NCBI GenBank assembly: GCA_965199595.1
Contig: OZ241182.1
Location: 3,038,001 to 3,102,000, forward strand
Source of the DNA: JBBROS01 sp965199595
Lineage (GTDB): Bacteria; Pseudomonadota; Alphaproteobacteria; Acetobacterales; Acetobacteraceae
Reading direction: 5' to 3'
DNA: 64,000 nucleotides
In this document: positions 48,239-55,943 of the stretch, in pieces
Layout of the letters: each line of letters begins with the position of its first letter
Numbering within the stretch: position 1 is the stretch's first letter
The notes under the pieces: generated by a model
What the model was told of the DNA's origin: nothing
Databases searched by the model: none
Seen by the model: the letters and a program-made list of their open reading frames with translations, nothing else
Translations under genes and position numbers: made by a program

Positions 48239-49720
48239 TCATAGCATCGCCAGCCGCGTCTGCACCTGCTGTTGCGCGGCGGCCCCGTCCCGCGCATCGA
48301 CGCGCAGCCAACCGGCGGGCGCCCCTGCTGCCGCCTGCGCCGTTGCGGCGGCCCGCAGCACGGCGCGGCCGGCATCCGAGGCATCGCCCCGCCGGGCCAG
48401 GAGCCGGCGCTCCAGCTCCGCCAGCGGGGCTTCCAGCCAGAACCCGGCAAACGCCGCGCCTGCCGCCCGGGCCGCCGCCGCCACCCGGTCCCGCGCCTCG
48501 GCGTCGAGGAAGGTCGCATCGGCCACCACCGCATGGCCGCCGGCGATGGCAGCGGCGACACCCTCCAGCAGCGCCGCCTCGGTGCGCCGGTGCGCGGCCT
48601 CGGTATAGGCCGCGGCGGGCAGCCGCTGCTCGGGCGCCACGCCGGACAGCCGCTTCCGCACCTCGTCGCTGCGCAGCACCAGGGCGCCGGGCGCGGCCCC
48701 CAGACCCGGCGCGACCGCCCGAGCCAGCGTGCTCTTGCCGGTGCCCATCAGCCCGCCGACCGCCACCACCATGGCGCGGCCCGGCGCGGGATAGTCCAGC
48801 GCCGCCGCCACCAGCCCGGCGTGCTCCCGCCCGCGGGCGGCCTCCACATGGGCGCGGATCATCGCCCGCAGCGAGAGGAACGCCGGCAGAGGGCCCACCA
48901 GCCCGGCATCCCCGGTGCGCGCCACATAGCGGTTCAGCAGCCGGTTCGCGGCCGCGCGGGAGACGCGCTGCTCCACGTCCATCAACAGGAAGGCGAGGTC
49001 GTAGCCGGGGTCGATGGTGGCCAGGTCCTCGTCGAACTCCAGCGCGTCGAACGGGGCGGGGCGGCCTTGCCACAGCACCAGGTTGCCGAGGTGCAGGTCG
49101 CCATGCGCCCGCCGCACCAGCCCGGCCCTGGCGTGCAGCAACGGGGCCGTGGCCTCCAGCAGCCCGGTGAGCCGTGCACGCCACCGGGCGACGTCGCCGG
49201 CGCCGATCCCGGCGGCCAGCGCGGCGGCCGCGTTGCCATCCGCCACGGCCCGCAGACGCGCCACCGGGTCTGCCACCAGCGATGGCGCCGGGAGCGGCAC
49301 CTGGGCCGCGTGCATGGCGGCCACGGCATCCGCCATCTGCGTCAGCATCGCCGCGCCGACCCGGCCCGCCGCGGCCTGGTGGTCGAGGAACTGGTCCTCC
49401 GCCACCGCGGCCATGCACAGCACCCAGTCCAGCACCACGCCCGCGCCGCCCAGCGCCAGGCCCTGCTCGTTTCGAGTCACCGCAAGGACTTCACGATACA
49501 GCCCGGGCGTGTGGGGCGCGTTCAGCGCCAGCTCCCGGTCCAGGAAGCGCTTCCTGTCGGCCAGTGCAGAGAAGTCCAGGAAGCCCAGCCGCACGGCCTT
49601 CTTGAGCTTCCAGGCGGTATCGGGGCCGCGGAACACGGCCGAGATGTGGGTCTCGATCGCCGGGCCACCTGCGAGATGCGCCAGGAAGCGCGCGACGGCC
49701 GCCTGGCTCTGCGGGATCAT
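48239..49720 (-). CDS. APH-like domain fused to P-loop kinase (COG2187/COG0645-type protein)
   Basis: 493 residues from ATG 49720; an upstream in-frame ATG at 49798 overlaps pdxH. The N-terminal ~320 residues are phosphotransferase-like: WKLKKAVRLGFLDFSALADR, RRAHGDLHLGNLVLW and PFDALEFDEDLATIDPGYDLAFLLMD, the catalytic and metal motifs. The C-terminal ~170 residues are a nucleoside-kinase-like P-loop domain: AVGGLMGTGKSTLARAVAP, LRSDEVRKRLSG and AVVADATFLDAEARD. This fusion is a known but uncharacterised family. It lies 16 bp after pdxH on the same strand. Confidence 0.88.
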   Translation of the reverse strand: MIPQSQAAVARFLAHLAGGPAIETHISAVFRGPDTAWKLKKAVRLGFLDFSALADRKRFLDRELALNAPHTPGLYREVLAVTRNEQGLALGGAGVVLDWVLCMAAVAEDQFLDHQAAAGRVGAAMLTQMADAVAAMHAAQVPLPAPSLVADPVARLRAVADGNAAAALAAGIGAGDVARWRARLTGLLEATAPLLHARAGLVRRAHGDLHLGNLVLWQGRPAPFDALEFDEDLATIDPGYDLAFLLMDVEQRVSRAAANRLLNRYVARTGDAGLVGPLPAFLSLRAMIRAHVEAARGREHAGLVAAALDYPAPGRAMVVAVGGLMGTGKSTLARAVAPGLGAAPGALVLRSDEVRKRLSGVAPEQRLPAAAYTEAAHRRTEAALLEGVAAAIAGGHAVVADATFLDAEARDRVAAAARAAGAAFAGFWLEAPLAELERRLLARRGDASDAGRAVLRAAATAQAAAGAPAGWLRVDARDGAAAQQQVQTRLAML

Positions 49721-49736
49721 GCCGCCGGCCGGTCTG

Positions 49737-50348
49737 TCAGGGATACAGCGTCTCGACGCTCCAACCCGTCCCGGCCCGGCTGTAGACCCGGCGGTCATGC
49801 AGGCGGAACGGCATGTCCTGCCAGAACTCGATCACCTGCGGCGCCACCCGGAAGCCGGACCAGTGCGGCGGGCGCGGGATGGTGTCGCCGGGATAGCGCG
49901 CATCCATCTCGGCCACCCGCCGCTCCAGCTCCGAGCGCGACGGCAGCGGGCGCGACTGGTCCGAGGCACCGGCCCCCAGGCGGGAGACACGCGCGCGGCT
50001 GTTGAAATAGGCATCCGCCTCGGCGTCGCTCACCGGGCTCACCGGGCCTTCGATGCGGACCTGGCGGCGGAGAGTTTTCCAGTGGAACAGCAGGGCGACG
50101 TGCGGGTCGGCGTGCAGCTCCCCGCCCTTGCGGCTCTGCAGGTTGGTGTAGAAGACGAACCCGGCGGCATCGTGCCCCTTCAGCAGCACCATGCGCACCG
50201 ACGGCCGGCCGTCCGGCGTGCTGGTGGCCAGGGCCATTGCGTTCGGGTCGTTCGGCTCCTGCGTGGCCGCTTCCGCCAGCCAGGCATCGAACAGCACCAG
50301 GGGCTCGGCGACGGTGGGGATGGGCTCGGCGATGCGGGATTCGGACAT
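49737..50348 (-). CDS. pdxH: Pyridoxine/pyridoxamine 5'-phosphate oxidase
   Basis: 203 residues from ATG 50348 (GTG 50357 is a possible longer start). FMN-dependent last step of PLP biosynthesis. FMN and substrate-binding motifs are PNAMALATSTPDGRPSVRMVLLKG, FVFYTNLQSRKGGEL, ALLFHWKTLRRQVRIEG, and the C-terminal PPHWSGFRVAPQVIEFWQ with RLHDRRVYSR and GWSVETLYP at the end. It stands back-to-back with the usual fabI-aroC neighbours but is separated from them by an ssuA-like gene. Confidence 0.96.
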   Translation of the reverse strand: MSESRIAEPIPTVAEPLVLFDAWLAEAATQEPNDPNAMALATSTPDGRPSVRMVLLKGHDAAGFVFYTNLQSRKGGELHADPHVALLFHWKTLRRQVRIEGPVSPVSDAEADAYFNSRARVSRLGAGASDQSRPLPSRSELERRVAEMDARYPGDTIPRPPHWSGFRVAPQVIEFWQDMPFRLHDRRVYSRAGTGWSVETLYP

Positions 50349-50379
50349 GCCCACCACATCGTGCCAACCGGCCGGTTGG

Positions 50380-51369
50380 TCAACCGGGTGACTGCGGTCC
50401 GGGCCGTTCGCGCCGGACGGCGGGGTTGAAACTCGGGTCCAGCAGGTCTGTCGCCAGCAGCGGGCGCCGCACCAGGCCGGCGCGGGTAAAGAGGTCGATG
50501 TTGCGCTGCTCGTCGGCGATCACGGCGGCGTCGATCGGCACCACCCGGGTGCGTGCGCGCTCGAACCACAGCTGGGCCACGGGCTCCGGCACCTTCATCA
50601 GCCCGGACCAGGTCCTGGCGTAGGAGGCGATGTTGTCGTTCGCCCAGGCGCGGGCGCGGGCCAGGCGCTGCACGAACTCGAGCAGCTGCGGGCGCCGGGC
50701 CGCGATGGCCCGGGTGTGCGCGGCCTGGAAGCCAAGGCCGGGGGTGATGCGGGAGCCATCCACCACGCGGCGCGCGCCGGCCAGGGTCTCCTCCTGCGCC
50801 ACGTAGGGTTCCCAGGTGGACCAGGCGTCCACGGCGCCGCTGGCATAGGCGGCCTTGGCGTCGGCGGGCAGCAGGAACACCAGCTGCACCGCATCGGGCG
50901 GCAGCCTGGCGTCCTCCAGCGCCGCCAGCACCAGCTGGTGCCCGATGGAGCCGCGCCCGGTGGCGATGCGTTTGCCGCGCAGGTCCGCGATGCCGTGCAC
51001 GGGGCTCGCCTGCGGCACCAGGATGGCGAGGCCTGCGCGGTTCTCCCGCGTGGCGGCGATCGCCTTCATCGGCACCCCGGCGGCGGCGCCGAAGGTGAAG
51101 GGCGCGTCGCCCACCAGCCCGGTGTCGATGGCGCCGGCGTTCAGCGCCTCGATCAGCGGGGCTGCGGCGGGGAACTCGCTCCAGGCCAGCTGGTCGCCGA
51201 AGCCTTCCAGCTGCCCGGACGCCTCCATCACCGCGCGGGCGTTGCCGCGCTGGTCACCCACACGCAGCTTCGCGGGCTGGGCGCGCAGCGCACGGGGTGC
51301 GGCCAGCAGGGGGGCGCCGAGCAGCAGGGCGCGGCGGCTGGGAGGAACGAGGTCCGGGGGATTGATCAT
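50380..51369 (-). CDS. SsuA-like ABC transporter substrate-binding protein (orphan)
   Basis: 329 residues. Twin-arginine-like or Sec signal (SRRALLLGAPLLAAPRALRA), then a type 2 periplasmic binding fold: LRVGDQRGNARAVMEASGQLEG, EFPAAAPLIEALNAGAIDTGLVGDAPF, LRGKRIATGRGSIGHQLVL and the ACKAAYASGAVDAWSTWEPYV-type stretch. Closest to the aliphatic sulfonate/nitrate/taurine binding family. No permease or ATPase gene adjoins it, so the transporter must be elsewhere or the protein works alone. Start at ATG 51369. Confidence 0.83.
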   Translation of the reverse strand: MINPPDLVPPSRRALLLGAPLLAAPRALRAQPAKLRVGDQRGNARAVMEASGQLEGFGDQLAWSEFPAAAPLIEALNAGAIDTGLVGDAPFTFGAAAGVPMKAIAATRENRAGLAILVPQASPVHGIADLRGKRIATGRGSIGHQLVLAALEDARLPPDAVQLVFLLPADAKAAYASGAVDAWSTWEPYVAQEETLAGARRVVDGSRITPGLGFQAAHTRAIAARRPQLLEFVQRLARARAWANDNIASYARTWSGLMKVPEPVAQLWFERARTRVVPIDAAVIADEQRNIDLFTRAGLVRRPLLATDLLDPSFNPAVRRERPGPQSPG

Positions 51370-51602
51370 GGCCGCAGGATACCGGCTGCGCGGCGCCAGG
51401 GCAGGCGATCAGAGTTTCGAACATCGCCGCCGCCATGGCATGGCCATCCCCTTGCGGGGCGGCTGAAAAACATTTGATCTCCGGCCCTGCCCCCTCGGGC
51501 GGCAAACCGGCGCGGGCGCCCTTGCCCGGAGCCATGCCTTGTGCCACCACCGCCAGCCCATTCCCGTTTGCGTTTTCCCGTCGCTGTGTCGAGGTCCTCC
51601 GC

Positions 51603-52448
51603 ATGTCCCCAGCCGCTCCCCCCGCTTCCGGCGGCAGTCTGATGAAGGGACGGCGCGGCCTCGTCATGGGCGTGGCCAACGACCGTTCGCTCGGCTGGGC
51701 CATCGCCTCCGCCTGCGCCGCCCAGGGTGCCGAGCTTGCCTTCACCTATCAGGGCGACGCGCTGGGCAAGCGGGTGCGGCCGCTGGCGGCCAGCATCGGC
51801 AGCGAGATCGTGGTGCCCTGCGACGTGTCGGAGGATGCCAGCATCGATGCCGCCTTTGCCGAGATCGGCAAGCACTGGGACAGGTTCGATTTCCTGGTCC
51901 ATGCCATCGGCTGGGCCGACAAGGCGTATCTGCGCGGCAAGTACCTGGACACGCCGCGCGAGGCCTTCCGCGTCGCCATGGACATCTCCTGCTTCTCCTT
52001 CACCGCGGTGGCGCAGCGGGCCGTGCCGATGATGCGGCCGGGCGGCTCGCTGGTGACGCTCACCTATCTGGGTGCCGAGCGGGTGATGCCGCATTACAAC
52101 GTGATGGGGGTGGCCAAGGCGGCGCTGGAAAGCTCGGTGCGCTACCTCGCGGCCGATCTCGGGGGCCAGGGGCTGCGGGTGAACGCCATTTCCGCCGGGC
52201 CGATGAAGACGCTGGCGGCGAGCGGCATCGGCGATTTCCGCTATATCCTGCGCTGGAACGAGTACAATGCGCCGCTGGGCCGCAACACCACGATGGACGA
52301 CGTGGGCGGCGCCGGCCTGTACCTGTGCAGCCCGCTCTCCTCCGGCGTCACCGGGGAGGTGCATCACGTGGACAGCGGCTATCACGTGGTCGGCATGAAG
52401 AACCCGGACGCGCCGGACATCAACGTCGTCAGCGGCGAAGGCTCTTGA
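51603..52448 (+). CDS. fabI: Enoyl-[acyl-carrier-protein] reductase [NADH]
   Basis: 281 residues from ATG 51603; the frame is open to 51435 but that part has no family similarity. Reduces trans-2-enoyl-ACP in type II fatty acid synthesis. SDR-like with GLVMGVANDRSLGWAIA, FTYQGDALGKRVRPL, HAIGWADKA, the catalytic Tyr-x6-Lys in HYNVMGVAKAALE, and AISAGPMKTLAASGI. The target of triclosan-type inhibitors in other bacteria. 21 bp upstream of aroC, a conserved alphaproteobacterial adjacency. Confidence 0.95.
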   Translation: MSPAAPPASGGSLMKGRRGLVMGVANDRSLGWAIASACAAQGAELAFTYQGDALGKRVRPLAASIGSEIVVPCDVSEDASIDAAFAEIGKHWDRFDFLVHAIGWADKAYLRGKYLDTPREAFRVAMDISCFSFTAVAQRAVPMMRPGGSLVTLTYLGAERVMPHYNVMGVAKAALESSVRYLAADLGGQGLRVNAISAGPMKTLAASGIGDFRYILRWNEYNAPLGRNTTMDDVGGAGLYLCSPLSSGVTGEVHHVDSGYHVVGMKNPDAPDINVVSGEGS

Positions 52449-52469
52449 CCGCCGCGTTGCGCCCCTGCC

Positions 52470-53579
52470 GTGAGTCATAACAGCTTCGGCCACCTGTTCC
52501 GCGTCACCACCTGGGGCGAGAGCCACGGGCCCGCGATCGGCTGCGTGGTGGATGGCTGCCCGCCCCGCCTGCCGCTCGCCGAGGCGGACATCCAGCCCTG
52601 GCTGGACCGCCGCCGCCCCGGGCAGTCCAGATTCACCACCCAGCGGCAGGAGCCGGACACCGTCCGCATCCTGTCCGGCGTGTTCGACGGGCTGACCACC
52701 GGCACGCCCATCGCGCTCGAGATCCAGAACGTCGATCAGCGCAGCCGCGACTATGGCGCCATCGCCACCCAGTTCCGCCCCGGCCATGCCGATGTCGCGT
52801 ATGAGCTGAAATACGGCATCCGCGACCATCGTGGCGGCGGCCGCAGCTCCGCCCGCGAGACCGCCATGCGCGTCGCCGCCGGCGCCATCGCCCGGCGCGT
52901 GCTCGGGCCCGGCGTCACCATCCGCGGCGCGCTGGTGCAGATGGGTGCGGACGGCGTGGACCGCGGGCGCTGGGACTGGGACGAGACGCTGCGCAACCCG
53001 TTCTTCTGCCCCGACCCGGTGGCGGCCCGGGCGTGGGAGACGCGGCTCGGCGAGGTCCGCAAGGCCGGGTCGAGCCTTGGGGCGGTGATCGAGGTGGTTG
53101 CGGAGGGCGTGCCCCCCGGCCTTGGCGCGCCCATCTATGCCAAGCTCGACGCGGAGCTGGCGGGCGCCCTGATGGGCATCAACGCCGTGAAGGGCGTGGA
53201 GATCGGCGACGGGTTCGCCGCCGCCGCGCTGCGGGGCGAGGACAATGCCGACGAGATGCGGATGCTGGATGGCGCCGTGCAGTTCCTCGGCAACCATGCG
53301 GGCGGCGTGCTCGGCGGCATCAGCACCGGGCAGCCCATCGTGGCCCGGTTCGCCGTGAAGCCCACCAGCTCCATCCTCGTGACCCGGCGGAGCGTGGACC
53401 GGGCCGGGGCCGAAGTGGACATCGAGACCCGGGGCCGCCATGATCCCTGCGTCGGCATCCGGGCCGTGCCGGTGGGGGAGGCCATGGTCGCCTGCGTGCT
53501 CGCGGATCATCTCCTGCGCCATCGCGCGCAGAACCCGGACGCACCGGGCTATGCGCGCCTGCCCCGAAACCCGCTATGA
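52470..53579 (+). CDS. aroC: Chorismate synthase
   Basis: 369 residues from GTG 52470. Final shikimate-pathway step, reduced-FMN-dependent conversion of EPSP to chorismate. Hallmarks: FGHLFRVTTWGESHGPAIGCVVDG at the N-terminus (HG histidine), DYGAIATQFRPGHADV, GGGRSSARETAMRVAAGA, GNHAGGVLGGISTGQPI and GRHDPCVGIRAVPVGEAM. Full length. Co-directional with fabI and the unknown gene that starts 7 bp later. Confidence 0.96.
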   Translation: MSHNSFGHLFRVTTWGESHGPAIGCVVDGCPPRLPLAEADIQPWLDRRRPGQSRFTTQRQEPDTVRILSGVFDGLTTGTPIALEIQNVDQRSRDYGAIATQFRPGHADVAYELKYGIRDHRGGGRSSARETAMRVAAGAIARRVLGPGVTIRGALVQMGADGVDRGRWDWDETLRNPFFCPDPVAARAWETRLGEVRKAGSSLGAVIEVVAEGVPPGLGAPIYAKLDAELAGALMGINAVKGVEIGDGFAAAALRGEDNADEMRMLDGAVQFLGNHAGGVLGGISTGQPIVARFAVKPTSSILVTRRSVDRAGAEVDIETRGRHDPCVGIRAVPVGEAMVACVLADHLLRHRAQNPDAPGYARLPRNPL

Positions 53580-53586
53580 TCCCCTC

Positions 53587-54810
53587 GTGACGCCACTCGC
53601 CCCCCCCATCGACACGCGCTCGATTGAAGCCCTGGTCACGGCCATCGGCAAGAAGGTGTGGCGCGAGCGTGTCGCGGCGCTGCAATCGGCCGGCGCCGCC
53701 CGCACCCATGCCGGGCGCCAGGTGCTGCAGCGCAACTGCATCGAGTTGACCCTGGAGCGGCTGCGCGCCCGCCCCCCGGCCCGGCCGCCGACCACCGCCG
53801 AGCGCTGCATCGCCGGCTATGCCGTGGAGGCGACCCGCACGCTCGCCCTGCTGTCGCCCGATGCCAAGGAGGCGCTGCGGGTCCGCCTGCGCGCCGGAAT
53901 GGCGGATGACGGGAACCTGGTGTCGGTCTTTCACCTGCTTCGCACCGCGGCGCTGCACCGCGCCCATGGGTTCGAGGTGCGGTTCGCCGGGCTGGAGGAC
54001 GGCGCCTGCTTCGATCTGCTGATCTCCCGCGCCGGTGCCGAGGCCGAGATCGCCTGCGAGCTGGTTTCTGCCGAGGATGGCCGCGGCGTGCATCGCGGCG
54101 CCTGGTTCAGCCTGGTGGACCGCATCGACCCGGCCCTGCAGACCTGGTTGCGTGCCCACCCCGGCCGCTACCTGCTGAAGATGACGCTGCCGCAGGGGCT
54201 GCGCCCGGAGTCCGTCGCGAACGCCGGGTCCAGTGCCGGGCTGATCGGGCAGCTGCATGACCGCATCACCCAGATGCTCGGCCAGCAGAAGCGCAGCGAT
54301 GGCGACGAGGCGGCGGTGCTGCGGCTCGATCCGCTGATGCTTGCCGCCGCCCAGGCCGATGAGCTGGGCCTGATGCCCCGGCTGCGGCGGGAGTTCGGGC
54401 CGGAGGCGCATCTGTCGGTGACGGCGGCCGGGAACGGCGTCTTCGTCATGGCCGCGCGGGCCGGGCAGGAGAACGAGGTGGCCGTGGCGGTGCGCCGCCG
54501 CCTCTCCGCCCTGGCGCCCACCCGGCTTTCCGGCACCCGGCCCGGCATCCTCGCGATCTTCATGGAGGATATCGACCGCGCGGAATGGCGCGGCCTGCGC
54601 GACCGGCTGGAGCTGGAGGGGCAGACCCGGCAGTTCCTCACCAACCCTGAGGCCCGCGGGGTCATCGCCGTCACCTGCACCTCGCGCCTCGAGATGTTCG
54701 GCATGCGCGAGCCCGATGCCGCGCCCGGCGGTGAGATGCGGTTCCGCAACCCCGCGCATCCGGCGGCGAAGACCGAGGCGCTGGCGCCTGCGATCCTCTC
54801 CACCGTCTGA
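53587..54810 (+). CDS. Conserved-looking protein of unknown function downstream of aroC
   Basis: 407 residues from GTG 53587 (open frame continues back into aroC, but the domain begins here). I do not recognise the family. Residues ~15-100 are helical, Arg-rich. Residues 126-180 read HGFEVRFAGLEDGACFDLLISRAGA..EIACELVSAEDGR, an alpha-beta core reminiscent of PD-(D/E)XK nucleases (Asp143, Glu154), but without the expected lysine. Later segments include RYLLKMTLPQGL, QLHDRITQMLGQQKR and FGPEAHLSVTAAGNGVFVMAARAG. No signal or membrane segment. The nuclease idea is weak. Confidence 0.7.
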   Translation: MTPLAPPIDTRSIEALVTAIGKKVWRERVAALQSAGAARTHAGRQVLQRNCIELTLERLRARPPARPPTTAERCIAGYAVEATRTLALLSPDAKEALRVRLRAGMADDGNLVSVFHLLRTAALHRAHGFEVRFAGLEDGACFDLLISRAGAEAEIACELVSAEDGRGVHRGAWFSLVDRIDPALQTWLRAHPGRYLLKMTLPQGLRPESVANAGSSAGLIGQLHDRITQMLGQQKRSDGDEAAVLRLDPLMLAAAQADELGLMPRLRREFGPEAHLSVTAAGNGVFVMAARAGQENEVAVAVRRRLSALAPTRLSGTRPGILAIFMEDIDRAEWRGLRDRLELEGQTRQFLTNPEARGVIAVTCTSRLEMFGMREPDAAPGGEMRFRNPAHPAAKTEALAPAILSTV

Positions 54811-54916
54811 GCCGCATCGGAAGCGCGCCCGATGACGCTGCAAGCCGCCGCCCTGGGGTTCGCCGCGCCGGGGACATTGCATTAGGTATCCCGTCACCCC
54901 GGATGGGCGATATTTC

Positions 54917-55222
54917 GTGGTTCGGGGCCGGCTGTGGCGCTGCACGGATCCGTCGCTCGACGAGGCCACCCGGGCGGCGCTGACGCGGGCGCTGATGGCG
55001 GGGCGCCGGGCGAAGCGGACCGCGATGGAACGGGGCGATGCAGAGGCGCGGGAGGTGGCCCGGCAGTCGATCGACACGGCAAAGCACGCCCTGGGTGAAC
55101 GCGGGCCGGTGTGGTGGACCGATGGCGCACCCGACCTGAACCGTCACATGGCGCATGGCACGGCCTATGCCGCCTGGTTCGCGGCGCTTGCGCCTGCGGA
55201 ACCTCCGGTCAGGGACGCGTGA
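54917..55222 (+). CDS. Small conserved WWTDGAPDLNR protein, start unresolved
   Basis: 101 residues from GTG 54917. A small uncharacterised family remembered from alphaproteobacteria: RGRLWRC near the start, a helical middle (AMERGDAEAREVARQSIDTAKHAL) and the strong GERGPVWWTDGAPDLNRHMAHGTAYAAWFAAL block. Codons 54884-54916, in the same frame just upstream, already read RYPVTPDGRYF, the usual lead-in to that motif. Between the in-frame TGA (54833) and 54917 there is no ATG, GTG, TTG or CTG, only an ATT at 54881. So the N-terminus is either started at a rare codon or was broken by a frameshift. Confidence 0.7.
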   Translation: MVRGRLWRCTDPSLDEATRAALTRALMAGRRAKRTAMERGDAEAREVARQSIDTAKHALGERGPVWWTDGAPDLNRHMAHGTAYAAWFAALAPAEPPVRDA

Positions 55223-55301
55223 TCGGGTGAACCCGGCCACGTCTGCGGCTTTATGATCTGCGAAGACTGCTCAGATCTTCGAACGGACAAGGGAGTGCAC
55301 C

Positions 55302-55514
55302 ATGCCGAAGCAAGCACATACGGAAGCCGCCGAGCATCACGAGAAGGCCGCGAAGGCGCACAAGACTGCCGCCGAGCACCACGGGAAGGGCGACCACGAG
55401 GCCGCCGCCAAGCACACGGACGAGGCCCACAAGGCTTCCGGCAAGGCGCACGAGACCTCGACCGCCGCCCATGCTAAGACGGCCGCCGCCAAGCCGGCCG
55501 CCAAGAAGCATTGA
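55302..55514 (+). CDS. Small His/Lys/Ala-rich protein
   Basis: 70 residues from ATG 55302 with AAGGGAG seven bases upstream. Built of amphipathic, histidine-spaced helix: EAAEHHEKAAKAHKTAAEHHGKGDHEAAAKH, then a KTAAAKPAAKKH tail. Histidine spacing of three to four residues suggests metal or nucleotide binding or a charge-neutralising role; such small proteins are common, unannotated and often stress-induced in alphaproteobacteria. The upstream 80 bp contain a CGAAGA/TCTTCG inverted repeat near 55262-55282. A hairpin terminator follows. Confidence 0.72.
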   Translation: MPKQAHTEAAEHHEKAAKAHKTAAEHHGKGDHEAAAKHTDEAHKASGKAHETSTAAHAKTAAAKPAAKKH

Positions 55515-55523
55515 CCGAATGAG

Positions 55524-55548
55524 GGCAGGCGGGTTCATCCCGCCTGCC
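55524..55548. terminator. Terminator hairpin between His-rich gene and gapR
   Basis: 10-bp perfect stem (55524-55533 with 55539-55548), loop TTCAT, in the 40-bp gap between convergent stops. Confidence 0.75.
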
Positions 55549-55554
55549 GCCCTG

Positions 55555-55863
55555 TCACATCCCCAGCGCGCGCCTGTACACGTCCAGCAGGGTCTCCTGC
55601 TCCTCGACCTCCGAGGGCTCCTGCTTGCGGATGCGGATGATCTGCCGCAAGACCTTCACATCGAACCCGGCCGACTTCGCCTCGGCGAAGATGTCCTTGA
55701 TGTCGCTGCCCAGCGCCTTGCGTTCTTCCTCAAGGCGTTCGACGCGTTCGATCAGGCTGCGCAGCCGGTCTGCGGCGATGCCGCCGACCTGCGCGTCCTC
55801 GTTCTCCTTGCCCATGTTGTCCAGAGCATCGTTGTCGCCATCGTCCAGCATCGTCGGCCTCAT
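55555..55863 (-). CDS. gapR: GapR family (DUF2312) nucleoid-associated protein
   Basis: 102 residues from ATG 55863; ATG 55851 is an alternative. GapR binds overtwisted, AT-rich DNA and stimulates gyrase and topo IV in Caulobacter, and is nearly universal in alphaproteobacteria. The family core is clear: AADRLRSLIERVERLEEERKALGSDIKDIFAEAKSAGFDVKVLRQIIRIRK is the helical DNA-clamp region. The tail EEQETLLDVYRRALGM closes the domain. Residues 1-28 are an acidic extension (MLDDGDNDALDNMGKENEDA) ahead of the core. Confidence 0.9.
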   Translation of the reverse strand: MRPTMLDDGDNDALDNMGKENEDAQVGGIAADRLRSLIERVERLEEERKALGSDIKDIFAEAKSAGFDVKVLRQIIRIRKQEPSEVEEQETLLDVYRRALGM

Positions 55864-55943
55864 GGGTCAGGAAGGCTGGCGGCTTAACGGGGTCGGGCAG
55901 CCGGGTCAATCCGGGTTTGTTCCCGCCCGGATACGGCGCGGGT

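Noticed and set aside
48239..49720. Reading the two APH-like proteins as antibiotic-resistance kinases
   Set aside because: One belongs to the acyl-CoA-dehydrogenase-associated group and the other is fused to a nucleoside-kinase-like P-loop domain; neither resembles aminoglycoside-resistance enzymes beyond the shared fold.
51366..53522. A 718-codon minus-strand frame opposite fabI and aroC
   Set aside because: No recognisable domain and fully antisense to two strong housekeeping genes.
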